Source: an uncultured Tateyamaria sp.
Lineage (GTDB): Bacteria; Pseudomonadota; Alphaproteobacteria; Rhodobacterales; Rhodobacteraceae
DNA: 64,000 nucleotides
Direction: 5' to 3'
NCBI RefSeq assembly: GCF_947497045.1
Contig: NZ_CANMEU010000004.1
Coordinates: 248,001 to 312,000, forward strand
Of the stretch, positions 35,378 to 46,103 are shown in pieces (position 1 is the stretch's first letter; the number at the start of each line of letters is the position of its first letter). The notes below the pieces were generated by a model that did not search any database, had not been told where the DNA came from, and saw only the letters and a program-made list of their open reading frames with translations. The position numbers and the translations under genes are program-made.

Positions 35378-36915
35378 CTGTCACTCTGACGCCGGGTGCG
35401 GCAACTCTGGCCCAACTGCAAGACATTTGGACCAATAGCCACGCGGTCGTTCTTGAGCCTTCTTCGCACGCGGGCATTTCGGCGGCGCAAGAGTTGGTGA
35501 CAAAGGCCGCCAATGGCGAGGCTGCGGTTTACGGCGTCAATACGGGCTTTGGCAAACTCGCAAGCGTCAAGATCGCGGCCAAGGATGTGGCGACCCTCCA
35601 GCGCAATCTGATCCTGTCTCATTGCTGCGGCATGGGTGAGGCGTTGGATGAAGCCACCACCCGGCTGATGATGGTCCTGAAGCTGCTGTCGCTCGGACGT
35701 GGTGCCTCCGGGGTTGCAATGACAACGGTTGAGCTCATTCAGGATATGCTGGCGCGCGGCGTGACCCCCGTGATCCCCAGCCAAGGCTCGGTCGGGGCAT
35801 CCGGCGACTTGGCCCCCCTTGCCCATATGGCCGCAGCCATGATCGGGGAAGGCGAAGCGGTGTTCGAAGGCACGCGCATGACTGCTGCGGATGCGCTTGC
35901 GAAGGCCGGCGTCACACCTATCGTGTTGGGCCCAAAAGAAGGCTTGGCGCTCATCAATGGCACGCAGTTTTCAACCGCGTGTGCCTTGGTCGGTCTTTGG
36001 GGCGCATGGCGCAATGCGGCCACGTCGGTCGTCACGTGCGCGCTCTCTACCGATGCCATCATGGGATCAACCGCGCCCTTGCAGGACGCCATCCACACTC
36101 TGCGCGGGCACGCCGGGCAGATCGCGGTGGCACGAGCGCAACGGGCACTCATGGAAGGCTCGCAAATCCGCGAAAGCCACCGCGACGGCGACACCCGCGT
36201 GCAAGACCCCTATTGCATCCGCTGCCAGCCACAGGTGACCGGTGCCGCGATGGACCTGCTGCATTTTGCGGGCCGCACGCTGGAGATTGAGGCAAACGCC
36301 GTGACCGACAACCCGCTGGTGCTGGTGGATAACGACCTGATTGTCTCGGGCGGGAATTTTCATGCCGAACCCGTGGGTTTTGCGGCAGATCAGATCGCGG
36401 TTGCGGTGTCCGAAATCGGCGCGATCGCACAGCGACGCGTGGCGCTTATGGTGGACCCGACCCTGTCATTCGACCTGCCGCCTTTCCTGACCCCTGATCC
36501 GGGGCTCAACTCTGGTTTGATGATCGCCGAAGTGACCACCGCCGCGTTGATGAGCGAGAACAAGCATTTGGCGAACCCCTGCACCACCGACAGCACGCCC
36601 ACGTCTGCCAATCAGGAAGACCACGTGAGCATGGCCGCACACGCCGCGCGTCGCCTGTTGCGGATGAACGCGAACCTGAACGTAATCCTCGGGGTCGAGG
36701 CCATGTGCGGCGCGCAAGGCATTGAGTTCCGCGCGCCGTTGCAGACCAGCGCGCCGTTGCAGGCCGCCATGGCAACCTTGCGCGCGGACGTGCCCACCAT
36801 TGCAGAAGACCGCTACATGGCGCCCGCAATCGAGGCGGCTGCGGGCCTGGTGGAAAGCGGTGCGTTGGCCGCCGCCGTAGACCTGCCCGCTTTTGTCAAA
36901 GGGCAGGTTGAATGA
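35374..36915 (+). CDS. hutH: Histidine ammonia-lyase
   Basis: A 513-residue lyase that converts histidine to urocanate. The [15 protein letters not shown] motif contains the Ala-Ser-Gly triad that cyclises to the MIO cofactor. Tyr of [13 protein letters not shown] and the section [20 protein letters not shown] are also characteristic. The start at 35374 overlaps the hutI stop (ATGA), and hutG overlaps its own stop in the same way. Confidence 0.97.
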   Translation: MTVTLTPGAATLAQLQDIWTNSHAVVLEPSSHAGISAAQELVTKAANGEAAVYGVNTGFGKLASVKIAAKDVATLQRNLILSHCCGMGEALDEATTRLMMVLKLLSLGRGASGVAMTTVELIQDMLARGVTPVIPSQGSVGASGDLAPLAHMAAAMIGEGEAVFEGTRMTAADALAKAGVTPIVLGPKEGLALINGTQFSTACALVGLWGAWRNAATSVVTCALSTDAIMGSTAPLQDAIHTLRGHAGQIAVARAQRALMEGSQIRESHRDGDTRVQDPYCIRCQPQVTGAAMDLLHFAGRTLEIEANAVTDNPLVLVDNDLIVSGGNFHAEPVGFAADQIAVAVSEIGAIAQRRVALMVDPTLSFDLPPFLTPDPGLNSGLMIAEVTTAALMSENKHLANPCTTDSTPTSANQEDHVSMAAHAARRLLRMNANLNVILGVEAMCGAQGIEFRAPLQTSAPLQAAMATLRADVPTIAEDRYMAPAIEAAAGLVESGALAAAVDLPAFVKGQVE

Positions 36916-37727
36916 ACCCGGTTTCTGTTAGCCAAGGCAACAGTCCTATCGTTTTGGGGCTGCCGCACACGGGCACCTTTGTCCCTGACGGCATCATGTG
37001 CAAACTTAACGAGAATGGCCGCAAGCTTGCGGATACGGACTGGCACATCGACCAGCTCTATGACGGAGTGCTGGACAGTGCGACAACGGTGAGGGCAAAT
37101 TTCCATCGCTACGTCATCGACGCCAACCGCGATCCAAGCGGCGTGAGCCTCTATCCCGGTCAGAACACAACAACGCTTGTACCGCTCACGGATTTTGATG
37201 GTTCAGAGATTTGGAATGCGCCTCCCACGCCCGTGGAGATCGACGCACGCCGTACTGCGTTTCACGCGCCCTATCACGCAGCATTGAAGGCAGAATTGGA
37301 CCGCGTTCGTGAGGTTCACGGCGTCGCGATCCTCTATGATTGCCACTCGATCAGATCAAGCATCCCTTTTTTGTTTGAAGGAACCCTGCCCGATTTCAAT
37401 ATCGGGACCAATGATGGGACGACCTGCGCTTCGACCATCGAACACCTCGTGGAGCGCGCTTGTTCCGCAGTCGCCGATCCGAGAGACCCCACCTATAGCC
37501 AGATCACCAATGGCCGGTTCAAAGGGGGCTGGACGACGCGGCAGTATGGCCGGCCTGACCAAAGCATCCATGCGATCCAGATGGAACTGGCCCAATCCAC
37601 GTATCTGGCGACTGAAACCCCACCTTGGGACTACGACGAGGAAAAAGCGACCGCACTGCGCTACCGCCTGAGCCATGTCCTGATGGCTTTGGAAGGTGTC
37701 GCCCCTAGCTTGAGAGAGAAGACATGA
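36912..37727 (+). CDS. hutG: N-formylglutamate deformylase
   Basis: A 271-residue zinc hydrolase of the N-formylglutamate amidohydrolase family, releasing formate and glutamate in the last step of the HutF branch. Visible motifs are [40 protein letters not shown] and [17 protein letters not shown], with the metal-binding His and Asp residues. It is sandwiched between hutH and hutU with ATGA overlaps on both sides, an unusual order in which hutU comes last. Confidence 0.93.
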   Translation: MNPVSVSQGNSPIVLGLPHTGTFVPDGIMCKLNENGRKLADTDWHIDQLYDGVLDSATTVRANFHRYVIDANRDPSGVSLYPGQNTTTLVPLTDFDGSEIWNAPPTPVEIDARRTAFHAPYHAALKAELDRVREVHGVAILYDCHSIRSSIPFLFEGTLPDFNIGTNDGTTCASTIEHLVERACSAVADPRDPTYSQITNGRFKGGWTTRQYGRPDQSIHAIQMELAQSTYLATETPPWDYDEEKATALRYRLSHVLMALEGVAPSLREKT

Positions 37728-39394
37728 CCAATCCGCGCCACAACCTCCGTGATATCTATCCCCCGACCGGCACCGACATCACAGCCAAAAGCTGGCTGAC
37801 CGAAGCACCCATGCGGATGCTGATGAACAACCTGCACCCTGACGTGGCCGAGAACCCGCACGAGCTGGTCGTGTACGGCGGTATTGGCCGCGCCGCGCGG
37901 ACCTGGGAGGATTTTGATGCCATCGTGGCTGCGCTAAAAGACCTTGAGGACACGCAAACTCTGCTGGTCCAATCTGGCAAACCCGTGGGCGTTTTCAACA
38001 CGCACAAAGACGCACCGCGCGTGTTGATTGCAAACTCCAACCTCGTGCCGCATTGGGCCAACTGGGACCACTTCAACGAGCTGGATAAGAAGGGCCTTGC
38101 GATGTACGGCCAGATGACCGCCGGGTCGTGGATCTACATCGGCACGCAAGGCATCGTACAGGGCACTTACGAGACCTTCATGGAAGCCGGTCGCCAGCAC
38201 TATGACGGGAACCTTAAAGGCCGCTGGATTTTGACAGGCGGCCTTGGCGGTATGGGTGGCGCGCAACCCTTGGCAGCTGTCATGGCAGGTGCCTGCTGTC
38301 TGGCCGTGGAATGTGACGAGACCCGCGCTGATTTCCGCCTGCGCACGCGCTATGTGGATGAGAAAACGCACGATCTGGATAATGCCTTGGCCATGATCGA
38401 CCGCTGGACGGCAGCGGGCGAAGCCAAATCTGTGGCCCTGATCGGCAATGCGGCCGATGTCTTTCCCGAACTGGTCAAACGCGGCATCAAGCCGGATATA
38501 GTCACCGATCAGACCTCGGCACACGATCCGATCCACGGCTACCTGCCACAAGGCTGGAGCGTCGCGGAATGGCGCGCCAAGCAGGAAAGCGATCCGGCGG
38601 CTGTCGAGAACGCCGCACGCGCCTCGATGAAAACGCAAGTCGCGGCAATGGTCGACTTCTGGAACCAAGGCGTGCCAACGCTGGATTATGGTAACAACAT
38701 CCGGCAGGTCGCGCAGGAGGAAGGGCTGGAAAACGCCTTTGCCTTCCCTGGCTTTGTTCCGGCCTATATCCGCCCGCTTTTTTGCCGGGGGGTTGGGCCG
38801 TTCCGCTGGTGCGCGCTGTCTGGCGATCCAGAGGACATCTACAAGACGGACGCGAAGGTCAAAGAGCTGATCGACGACCCGCATTTGCACAATTGGCTGG
38901 ATATGGCGCGTGAGCGGATCGAATTTCAGGGCCTGCCTGCGCGCATCTGCTGGGTCGGTTTGGGCCTGCGCGATAAACTTGGTCTGGCCTTCAATGAAAT
39001 GGTGCGGAACGGCGAGCTGAGCGCCCCGGTTGTGATCGGTCGCGATCACCTCGACAGCGGATCGGTCGCTTCGCCCAACCGCGAAACCGAGGCGATGAAG
39101 GACGGCTCCGACGCAGTATCAGATTGGCCACTCCTGAATGCGATGCTGAACGTCGCAGGCGGCGCGACATGGGTATCCCTGCACCACGGTGGCGGCGTGG
39201 GCATGGGTTTCTCGCAGCACTCCGGCATGGTGATCTGTTGTGACGGCACCGAAGACGCGGACCGCCGGATCGCCAACGTCTTGTGGAACGATCCTGCCAC
39301 GGGCGTGATGCGCCACGCAGACGCGGGTTACGATATCGCACTGGACTGCGCACGGGAAAAAGGGCTGAATCTGCCCGGAATTCTGGGGAGATAA
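37724..39394 (+). CDS. hutU: Urocanate hydratase
   Basis: A 556-residue enzyme adding water to urocanate, with tightly bound NAD as electrophile. [20 protein letters not shown] is the NAD-binding glycine loop, and [19 protein letters not shown] contains the conserved active-site region. [15 protein letters not shown] near the C terminus is also typical. It is the last classic hut gene; a Rieske oxygenase frame begins four bases after its stop. Confidence 0.97.
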   Translation: MTNPRHNLRDIYPPTGTDITAKSWLTEAPMRMLMNNLHPDVAENPHELVVYGGIGRAARTWEDFDAIVAALKDLEDTQTLLVQSGKPVGVFNTHKDAPRVLIANSNLVPHWANWDHFNELDKKGLAMYGQMTAGSWIYIGTQGIVQGTYETFMEAGRQHYDGNLKGRWILTGGLGGMGGAQPLAAVMAGACCLAVECDETRADFRLRTRYVDEKTHDLDNALAMIDRWTAAGEAKSVALIGNAADVFPELVKRGIKPDIVTDQTSAHDPIHGYLPQGWSVAEWRAKQESDPAAVENAARASMKTQVAAMVDFWNQGVPTLDYGNNIRQVAQEEGLENAFAFPGFVPAYIRPLFCRGVGPFRWCALSGDPEDIYKTDAKVKELIDDPHLHNWLDMARERIEFQGLPARICWVGLGLRDKLGLAFNEMVRNGELSAPVVIGRDHLDSGSVASPNRETEAMKDGSDAVSDWPLLNAMLNVAGGATWVSLHHGGGVGMGFSQHSGMVICCDGTEDADRRIANVLWNDPATGVMRHADAGYDIALDCAREKGLNLPGILGR

Positions 39395-39397
39395 CTC

Positions 39398-40438
39398 ATA
39401 TTCTTGAAAAACGCTTGGTACGTCGCCGCCTGGGATCACGAGATCACCCGCGAATTGCAGCAGATCATGGTGCTTGGCGAAAAGATCTGCGTGTTCCGCT
39501 CCGAGGCCGGAGAACTGGTTGGGCTGGAAGACGCCTGCCCGCACCGTAAACTCCCCCTGTCCAAGGGGCGCATCAAGGGCGACACAGTGGAATGTGGCTA
39601 TCACGGTCTAACGTTCAATTGCGCAGGCCAATGTGTCTGGGCACCGGGAACGGGTAGCATTCCATCAAACGCCAAGGTCCGCGCCTATCCCTTGCACGAG
39701 AAATACGGGCTGGTCTGGATCTGGATGGGCAACGCTGCGTTGGCCGACCCGTCGGACATCTTCGAGATCGAAAACTACGACAACCCGGACTGGGGCATCA
39801 ATCGCGGTGCCGCGATGGAACTGGACTGCAACTATCTGCTGATGTGCGACAACCTGCTGGACCCGACACATGTGGCATGGGTCCACCAAAGCAGCTTTGC
39901 CGCTGATGCGACCAAAGATACCCCCCTGCGGATCAAGAAAACCGAGGAAGGCGTGATCGTGCACCGCTGGATGATGGATCACGAACCAGCCCCTTTTTAC
40001 AAAAAAGTGGTGGAATTTGAGGGCAACTGCGACCGCTTGCAGCACTACGAGGTCCGTTACCCCTCTCATGCGTTAATCAAGGCCGTGTTCACCCCTGCGG
40101 GCACGGGTGGTCCCGATGGACCGTTGCATGACCAGACCTTCATTATGGACAGCTACAACTTTATGACACCCACCGATGAGGGAAGGACGCGCTACTACTG
40201 GTTCCAGCTGCGCAACATCCGCCCAGAGGATGAGGACCTGTCCAAAATGATGTCGGAGGACGTGCAGCACGCCTTTGAGGAAGACCGTGCCGTTCTGAAC
40301 GAAGTGCAAAAGGGCATGAGCAACAAGACCTCACCCCACATCGACCTGCCCATTGATGGCGGGCAATTGCGGTTCCGCCGCCAGCTACAGGCCATGATCA
40401 ACGAAGAACAGCAGGTTGATCGCCAGATGGCCGAGTAA
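39398..40438 (+). CDS. Rieske (2Fe-2S) oxygenase alpha subunit, VanA-like, with non-canonical start
   Basis: A Rieske oxygenase of about 345 residues. The Rieske cluster ligands are ACPHRKLPLS (Cys-X-His) and CGYHGLTFN (Cys-X2-His). The mononuclear iron site lies in CDNLLDPTHVAWVHQSSF (two His). The length and motif layout match the vanillate demethylase group. Homologous proteins would begin MFLKNAWYVAAWDHEITREL, but here that Met codon is ATA (39398). A GGGGAG ribosome site is seven bases before it; the next usable codon is TTG at 39404. The gene follows hutU by four bases and is probably expressed with the hut operon. Its substrate is unknown. Confidence 0.85.
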   Translation: MFLKNAWYVAAWDHEITRELQQIMVLGEKICVFRSEAGELVGLEDACPHRKLPLSKGRIKGDTVECGYHGLTFNCAGQCVWAPGTGSIPSNAKVRAYPLHEKYGLVWIWMGNAALADPSDIFEIENYDNPDWGINRGAAMELDCNYLLMCDNLLDPTHVAWVHQSSFAADATKDTPLRIKKTEEGVIVHRWMMDHEPAPFYKKVVEFEGNCDRLQHYEVRYPSHALIKAVFTPAGTGGPDGPLHDQTFIMDSYNFMTPTDEGRTRYYWFQLRNIRPEDEDLSKMMSEDVQHAFEEDRAVLNEVQKGMSNKTSPHIDLPIDGGQLRFRRQLQAMINEEQQVDRQMAE

Positions 40439-40579
40439 CGCCGGATACCTGGAAAAGGCGGTGTGTCAAACCGCAAGGCATCACTGCGTTTGGGTTTGAC
40501 CGACAGCGGCAAGTTGATGCACGGGCATGCCCACCTAATGATGCGCAAATTGTCTGGCGTCGGCGCTGACATCGCCTGG

Positions 40580-40810
40580 CAGCCCACCATCATGGCCCAG
40601 CACGTGTTCAAATGCGGCGCTAAGGCGGTCAAGACATTGACCGATCCAGTCTGTGATATCAGGGATACCCCCATCGTTCAGGACAAACAATGTGTGTTCC
40701 AGCGCGATATTGTCCAGATTGGGTTTGCGCCCTGTCGCGGCCAGCAGATAATCAAACCGTTTCTCCCCTGAGATGGATGGATCATTCCAGTCGTACCATG
40801 CAACCACCAC
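40580..40810 (-). pseudogene. Lipoamide dehydrogenase-like (pyridine nucleotide-disulfide oxidoreductase) fragment
   Basis: A short minus-strand stretch reads FDYLLAATGRKPNLDNIALE and LFVLNDGGIPDIT, the section of flavoprotein disulfide reductases that ends the NAD-binding domain before the second FAD contact. Nothing of the FAD-binding N terminus or the dimerisation domain can be seen on either side, and the continuation (IGQC) is out of context. It is a remnant about 50-70 residues long, next to ychF. Confidence 0.6.
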
Positions 40811-40827
40811 CGCATCGCCATTGCGGG

Positions 40828-41925
40828 TTAGGTGTTGAACAGGAAGTGCAGCACATCGCCGTCCTTGACGATATACCCTTTGCCCTCGGCACGCATCTTG
40901 CCCGCCTCTTTGGCCGGACCCTCACCGCCAAGGGTCACAAAATCATCGTAGGCGATGGTTTCGGCCCGGATAAAGCCCTTTTCAAAGTCGCCGTGGATCA
41001 CGCCAGCGGCCTTGGGCGCAGAGGTGCCCGACGCAATCGTCCACGCGCGCGCCTCTTTGGGGCCAACGGTGAAGTAGGTCTCAAGATGCAGCAATGCGTA
41101 CCCTGCGCGGATCAGGCGATCCAATCCAGCCTCCGACAGGCCCATCTCGTCCAGAAACATCACCGCCTCGTCAGCCTCAAGCTGGCTGATCTCTTCTTCG
41201 ATCTGGGCGGAGATGATGACATGGGCGTTGCCCTGCGCGGCAGCCATTTCAGCCACCGCTGCGGAATGGGCATTGCCCTCGGCCGCTTCAGCCTCGCCCA
41301 CGTTGCAGACATAAAGCACAGGTTTCGTAGTCAACAATTGCAGCATGTTCCAGGCGCGCAGATCATCCGCGTCCACCTCGACCAGACGGGCGGGTTTGCC
41401 CTCTTCCAAGGCCGCCAGAGCCAGACGCATCAGGCGTTCCTGTTGCACCGCTTCCTTGTCACCGCCGCGCACCTTGCGCACGATGTTCTGCAACCGCTTT
41501 TCGATACTTTCGATATCGGCCAGCATCAACTCGGTCTCGATGGTTTCCGCGTCCGCCACGGGATCCACGCGGCCCTCGACATGGGTCACATCGCCGTCCT
41601 CGAAACAGCGCAACACATGGGCGATGGCGTCAACCTCGCGGATGTTGGCAAGGAACTGGTTGCCAAGGCCCTCCCCTTTGGAGGCCCCTTTGACCAGCCC
41701 TGCGATATCTACAAAGGTCATACGGGTGGGAATGATGGATTTGGACGAGGCAATCGCAGCGAGTTTATCTAGGCGATCATCAGGCACAGCCACTTCGCCC
41801 ACATTGGGCTCAATGGTGCAGAACGGAAAGTTGGCCGCCTGCGCCGCAGCCGTCTTGGTCAACGCATTGAACAGGGTCGATTTGCCCACATTGGGCAGCC
41901 CCACGATTCCCATCTTAAAGCCCAT
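40828..41925 (-). CDS. ychF: Ribosome-binding ATPase YchF (Obg family)
   Basis: A 365-residue Obg-family P-loop protein that prefers ATP. G1 is GLPNVGKSTLFNALTKT and G3 is FVDIAGLVKGASKGEGLGNQ. The central coiled-coil region follows about residues 130-180, and the C-terminal TGS domain ends RAETIAYDDFVTLGGEGPAK and KGYIVKDGDVLHFLFNT. Its length fits the family. It binds the ribosome and is linked to stress control in other bacteria. In many proteobacteria it neighbours pth and rplY; here those are 10 kb away. Confidence 0.97.
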   Translation of the reverse strand: MGFKMGIVGLPNVGKSTLFNALTKTAAAQAANFPFCTIEPNVGEVAVPDDRLDKLAAIASSKSIIPTRMTFVDIAGLVKGASKGEGLGNQFLANIREVDAIAHVLRCFEDGDVTHVEGRVDPVADAETIETELMLADIESIEKRLQNIVRKVRGGDKEAVQQERLMRLALAALEEGKPARLVEVDADDLRAWNMLQLLTTKPVLYVCNVGEAEAAEGNAHSAAVAEMAAAQGNAHVIISAQIEEEISQLEADEAVMFLDEMGLSEAGLDRLIRAGYALLHLETYFTVGPKEARAWTIASGTSAPKAAGVIHGDFEKGFIRAETIAYDDFVTLGGEGPAKEAGKMRAEGKGYIVKDGDVLHFLFNT

Positions 41926-42107
41926 AGCGTCCTCACTGATCAGGTTGGCCTGCTTCTAGCAGGCGTGCCAATAGGTGCAAGACGGTGACAGGTCAGCAAA
42001 AATCTGGAAGAGACGCTTGGAACCAAACGATAAAAACCATTATCACTGCCGGGTACACGCATCCTTCCATGCGATTCTTTCATCTCATTACATGCAGGAG
42101 CAACCGC

Positions 42108-42596
42108 ATGACTCGTTTTTGTGTTGCCGTCGTTTCATCCCTTCTGGCACTTTCAGCTCCGGCTTCTGCGCAGGAACTCACATTTGCGCTTGGAGCAACG
42201 GATTTTGGAGAAGGCGGCGAAGACAGCGCCGTGTTCGACTTCGAATACCGCCACACACCCTTTGTGCAGAAACGGGTCCGTTCGCACGCGTTCGGGGCCA
42301 ACGCCAGCGTATCGGGTGAAGGGGATGTGTTCATCGGTGCGGGCCTTTGGACCCGCTGGCAGTGGGACAATGGCTGGTTCATCGACAGCTCGCTCATGCC
42401 GGGCCTCTTCGAGGAAGGCACAGATGGCAACGATCTTGGCTCCTCTTTCGAGTTCCGCTCGCTTCTGGGTCTTGGCTACCAATTCGACAATGGGCGCGCC
42501 GTTTCGGCAGCGATTTCGCACAAGTCGAACGCAAGCCTTGCCGACGATAATCCGGGCATGAACTCCTACTCCATCCGTTATCACGTCAAATTCTGA
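42108..42596 (+). CDS. PagL-like lipid A 3-O-deacylase (acyloxyacyl hydrolase)
   Basis: A 162-residue outer membrane protein with signal peptide ([20 protein letters not shown]). Alternating hydrophobic strands fit an eight-stranded barrel. The PagL motif is visible near the end as [12 protein letters not shown], with the catalytic His and Ser spaced as H-X-S, followed by the usual Asn/Gly-rich turn ([13 protein letters not shown]). The protein ends with a C-terminal Phe as expected for outer membrane assembly. It would remove a fatty acyl chain from lipid A. The ATG at 42108 has AGGAG upstream; earlier in-frame starts lack signal-peptide character. Confidence 0.82.
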   Translation: MTRFCVAVVSSLLALSAPASAQELTFALGATDFGEGGEDSAVFDFEYRHTPFVQKRVRSHAFGANASVSGEGDVFIGAGLWTRWQWDNGWFIDSSLMPGLFEEGTDGNDLGSSFEFRSLLGLGYQFDNGRAVSAAISHKSNASLADDNPGMNSYSIRYHVKF

Positions 42597-42655
42597 GGGC
42601 GCTTGCCTTTTCCTGCCCTCTGGGGCAGGTCAGGGTGACCAACTCGGAGAGTGTG

Positions 42656-43450
42656 ATGACAAGCCGGATCGACGCCAAATTCGCGGCCCTCAAAGCGGAG
42701 GGGCGCAAAGCATTTGTGTCCTACATCATGGCGGGCGACCCTGACTACGACCGTTCGCTTGAGGTCGTAAAGGGCTTGCCGGGCGCGGGCGTGGATATCA
42801 TCGAACTTGGCCTGCCCTTCACCGATCCGATGGCAGACGGGCCCACGATTCAACTGGCCGGGCAACGCGCGCTTGGGGCCGGCATGACACTGCAACGCAC
42901 CCTTGATCTGGCGCGTGCCTTTCGTCAAACCGACGACACCACGCCCATCGTTTTGATGGGGTATTACAATCCGATCTATTCGCGCGGCGTGGATGCTTTT
43001 CTGACGGATGCGAAAGAGGCCGGGATTGACGGGTTGATCGTGGTTGACCTGCCCCCCGAAGAAGACAGCGAATTGTGCATTCCGGCCCAAAAGGCGGGAT
43101 TGAACTTTATCCGGCTTGCGACCCCTACGACGGATGACAAACGCCTGCCACGTGTGCTGCAAAACACGTCGGGCTTTGTCTATTACGTCTCGATCACCGG
43201 GATCACGGGCGCGGCCGAGGCCGAGGCGACCAATGTTGGCCCCGAAGTGGCGCGCATCAAGGCGGCCACCGATCTGCCTGTGATCGTCGGGTTCGGGATC
43301 AACACACCGGACAAGTCGCGCGCCATCGCATCCGTGGCCGACGGGGCCGTGGTCGGGTCCGCCATCGTGAGCAAGATCGCAGCAGGTGAAAACGTGGATG
43401 ACGTATTGGCCTTTGTAAAATTGCTGGCCGACGGGGCACACGCCGCCTGA
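42656..43450 (+). CDS. trpA: Tryptophan synthase alpha chain
   Basis: A 264-residue TIM barrel that splits indole-3-glycerol phosphate and passes indole to TrpB. The catalytic Glu is in [19 protein letters not shown], which also holds the catalytic Asp. [14 protein letters not shown] and [12 protein letters not shown] are typical strands, and [13 protein letters not shown] binds the phosphate. The ATG at 42656 has GGAGAG in front. Its partner trpB lies 13 kb away on the other strand, whereas in many alphaproteobacteria trpF-trpB-trpA are adjacent. Confidence 0.96.
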   Translation: MTSRIDAKFAALKAEGRKAFVSYIMAGDPDYDRSLEVVKGLPGAGVDIIELGLPFTDPMADGPTIQLAGQRALGAGMTLQRTLDLARAFRQTDDTTPIVLMGYYNPIYSRGVDAFLTDAKEAGIDGLIVVDLPPEEDSELCIPAQKAGLNFIRLATPTTDDKRLPRVLQNTSGFVYYVSITGITGAAEAEATNVGPEVARIKAATDLPVIVGFGINTPDKSRAIASVADGAVVGSAIVSKIAAGENVDDVLAFVKLLADGAHAA

Positions 43451-43567
43451 GCAGATTGTTCCGCGCAAAAAACCGCTCAAACCCCACACGCATAGCGAGA
43501 GATTGCAAAATTCGTTGCTTTTGGGGTCTGGCTTGACACAAAGTCGGTCAACTGATGTGGACCCCCG

Positions 43568-44032
43568 ATGCAAGAGCCGACCCAAAGCGCACATGAGATA
43601 TCCGAGCATTTGCTGGATCGAACCGGAAATGCGATCATGTCGGACAGGTTTACTGATTTTCTGGCCTGCTTTGTGTTGCCATACCACATGGAAACGCTTG
43701 AAAGCTCACGGCTTATTTCAACGGCACCGGGTATGGAGACGACATTTCAGGCCGTTCGCGCACATCTGAACAAGCACGAGATTACCCTCATGGCGCGCCA
43801 TTGCGTCAGCGCCAGCTTTCGCAGCGAGACCGAAGTGGCGGCAACACATGAAACCCGGCTGATCAGCCGCGGAGTGATGGTGCAGCAGCCCTACCCGACG
43901 TTCTCCGTGATCCGGCGTGGGTGGGACAAGCGATGGCGCATTTCGTCCTCATCTTATGTGATCGTGGATTCCGATCCGCTGAACGCGGCGCTGGCAGCGC
44001 ATACTCAGGCCGCGCGCAACGCAGCCACATAA
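43568..44032 (+). CDS. Hypothetical protein, possibly NTF2/SnoaL-like
   Basis: A 154-residue protein that I do not recognise with certainty. The predicted pattern, a helical N terminus ([20 protein letters not shown]) followed by strands ending in [18 protein letters not shown], resembles small alpha-plus-beta folds of the SnoaL/NTF2 type. It has no signal peptide. Its 3' end overlaps the convergent cmk gene by 28 bases. An alternative start is the ATG at 43637. Confidence 0.55.
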   Translation: MQEPTQSAHEISEHLLDRTGNAIMSDRFTDFLACFVLPYHMETLESSRLISTAPGMETTFQAVRAHLNKHEITLMARHCVSASFRSETEVAATHETRLISRGVMVQQPYPTFSVIRRGWDKRWRISSSSYVIVDSDPLNAALAAHTQAARNAAT

Positions 44033-44628
44033 TCGACAGCAGCCGAAACCGCCGCCTTGATCGTCAACTCAGAGGTATCAAGCACCAAGGCCCCTTCTGC
44101 TGCACGCAAGGGGGCGGCTGCACGCGCGCTGTCGCGCGCATCACGTGCTTCGACATCGGCCAGCACATCCTCAAAGGGGCTGTGATCACCGCGCGCCTGT
44201 AGCTCTTTCCACCGGCGTGCCGCGCGCACGGGCGCACTGGCGGTGACAAATAATTTGGCTTCGGCCTGAGGGCAGATCACCGTGCCGATATCGCGCCCGT
44301 CCAGCACTGCGCCCCCGGCCCGGCGCGCAAAGGCGCGTTGGAAATCGAACAAGGCATCCCGCACCTCCTGAATCACCGCGATCTTGCTGGCGGCCTGGGC
44401 CACATCAGCGGTGCGCAAACGCGGGTTTTCCAGCGCGGCGTGGTCCAGTGTGCGGGCCGCGGCAACCGGATCGACCCCGTCCAGAACCTGCGCCCCGACC
44501 GCACGGTAAAGCAAACCGGTATCCAGATGCGCCAGCCCGAAATGCTCCGCCACCGCACGGCTGATCGTGCCCTTGCCCGCCGCAGCAGGGCCATCAATAG
44601 CCACGGTGAAAGGTTGGGGTGGGTTCAT
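44005..44628 (-). CDS. cmk: Cytidylate kinase
   Basis: A 207-residue nucleoside monophosphate kinase that phosphorylates CMP and dCMP. The P loop is [21 protein letters not shown], the CMP-binding region contains [11 protein letters not shown], and [20 protein letters not shown] holds the conserved Arg-Asp. The lid shows [14 protein letters not shown]. The ATG overlaps the aroA stop (TGATG), confirming an aroA-cmk operon. Confidence 0.95.
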   Translation of the reverse strand: MNPPQPFTVAIDGPAAAGKGTISRAVAEHFGLAHLDTGLLYRAVGAQVLDGVDPVAAARTLDHAALENPRLRTADVAQAASKIAVIQEVRDALFDFQRAFARRAGGAVLDGRDIGTVICPQAEAKLFVTASAPVRAARRWKELQARGDHSPFEDVLADVEARDARDSARAAAPLRAAEGALVLDTSELTIKAAVSAAVDYVAALRAA

Positions 44629-45974
44629 CACAACCGGCTCAGGCTCGCGCCAAGGCCTGCCATCAACGGCTCAAATATCGGGAAAGAGGTCGCAATCGGC
44701 CCACCATCATCGACGGACATGGGGTTCTGGGTCGCCATGCCCATCACCAGAAAGGACATCGCAATGCGGTGATCCAGATGGCTGGCGCAGGTCACACCGC
44801 CGCGGACATTGCCGTGACCCTGCCCGATAACGGTCCACCAGTCCGGACCATCCTCAACCCCGACACCGGCTGCGCGCAACCCATCGGCCATGGCCGCGAT
44901 CCGGTCGCTTTCCTTGACGCGCAGTTCCTTGACACCGGGCATATGCGTGTCGCCCTTGGCAAATGCCGCAACCACAGACAGGACCGGGTATTCATCAATC
45001 ATGCTGGCTGCGCGGTGGGCGGGCACCTCGATGCCCCTGAGGTCGGGCGAGAACCGGGCGCGCAAATCGGCCACAGGCTCCCCGCCTTCGGTGCGCTCGT
45101 TTTCATAAGTCAGATCGGCCCCCATCTCGCGCAGGGTGGCAAACAGACCGGCACGGGTCGGGTTAAGCCCGATCGTGGGCACCAACACGTCCGATCCGGG
45201 CACAATCAGCGCGGCACAGACGGGAAAGGCCGCCGAGGACGGATCGCGCGGCACATCGATATGCTGCGATTTCAACTCGGGACGGCCCTTGAGGGTGATC
45301 ACCCGCCCTTCATTCGTGACCTCGGTGCTGATCTCGGCACCGAAACCTGCCAGCATCCGCTCGGTATGATCACGCGTGGCCTCGGCCTCCATCACAACCG
45401 TCTCACCGGGTGCGTTCAGCCCCGCCAGCAACACCGCCGACTTCACCTGCGCCGAAGGCACCGGCACCACATAGCGCACAGGCACAGGGTCAGCGGCACC
45501 CACCAGGGTCATGGGCAAACGCCCGCCCGTGCGGCCCACAGCCTGACAGCCAAACAGCGCCAGCGGATCGGTCACCCGGGCCATGGGCCGCTTGTTGAGG
45601 CTCGCATCCCCCGTAAACGTCGCCGAAATGGGCGAGGTCGCCATCGCGCCCATGATCAGGCGCACACCGGTGCCGGAATTGCCGCAATCAATCACCTGAT
45701 CCGGCTCCGCAAATCCGCCGACACCCACGCCGTGAACCGACCACTTGCCGCCACCATGATCAATGACCTCAGCGCCAAAGGCCTCCATCGCACGGCCGGT
45801 GTCCAGAACATCCTGCCCTTCCAGCAACCCGGTAATGGTCGTCTCGCCCACGGACAAGGCCCCAAGGATCAACGCGCGATGCGAAATCGACTTGTCGCCC
45901 GGCACATCGGCAACCCCCGAAAGCGGCGCGCTGGCACCAGATTGCATGGGGATCGGATCACCGTGGCTGGACAT
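44628..45974 (-). CDS. aroA: 3-phosphoshikimate 1-carboxyvinyltransferase (EPSP synthase, class II-like)
   Basis: A 448-residue EPSP synthase of the shikimate pathway. [20 protein letters not shown] binds phosphate, and [20 protein letters not shown] and [20 protein letters not shown] match the class II (CP4-like) type rather than the E. coli type. In the PEP-site loop the sequence is [14 protein letters not shown]: the position that is Ala in the glyphosate-tolerant CP4 enzyme appears to be Gly here. That alignment was made by eye. The gene is coupled to cmk. Confidence 0.94.
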   Translation of the reverse strand: MSSHGDPIPMQSGASAPLSGVADVPGDKSISHRALILGALSVGETTITGLLEGQDVLDTGRAMEAFGAEVIDHGGGKWSVHGVGVGGFAEPDQVIDCGNSGTGVRLIMGAMATSPISATFTGDASLNKRPMARVTDPLALFGCQAVGRTGGRLPMTLVGAADPVPVRYVVPVPSAQVKSAVLLAGLNAPGETVVMEAEATRDHTERMLAGFGAEISTEVTNEGRVITLKGRPELKSQHIDVPRDPSSAAFPVCAALIVPGSDVLVPTIGLNPTRAGLFATLREMGADLTYENERTEGGEPVADLRARFSPDLRGIEVPAHRAASMIDEYPVLSVVAAFAKGDTHMPGVKELRVKESDRIAAMADGLRAAGVGVEDGPDWWTVIGQGHGNVRGGVTCASHLDHRIAMSFLVMGMATQNPMSVDDGGPIATSFPIFEPLMAGLGASLSRL

Positions 45975-46040
45975 TGCAAACTCTCACGTCTGGAAACTTC
46001 GGAGCGACACCTAACGAACGCGATGGACGGCGTCCAGACC

Positions 46041-46094
46041 AGCTTCTTTTGACCAGAAATACCGCGGGGGAGGCGCAGCCGGGGGCAGCGCCCC
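46041..46094 (-). repeat. GC-rich intergenic repeat, copy C
   Basis: On the minus strand: two GC-rich self-complementary blocks (GCTGCCCCCGGC, CCTCCCCCGCGG) then the tail GGTATTTCTGGTCAAAAGAAG. The tail agrees with copy D (49851-49904) in nearly every position. It fills most of the gap between aroA and trmB. Confidence 0.6.
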
Positions 46095-46103
46095 TTCATC
46101 GCA

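Noticed and set aside
37934-39049. Open frame of 371 codons on the minus strand
   Set aside because: Antisense to hutU, whose product is certain.
42656-43450. trpA starting at the earlier GTG/ATG-like codons near 42635
   Set aside because: The seven extra residues lie in front of a good ribosome site (GGAGAG) that points to the ATG at 42656.
44619-46052. Open frame of 477 codons on the plus strand
   Set aside because: Antisense to aroA, with biased composition (His, Arg, Gly) and no family features.
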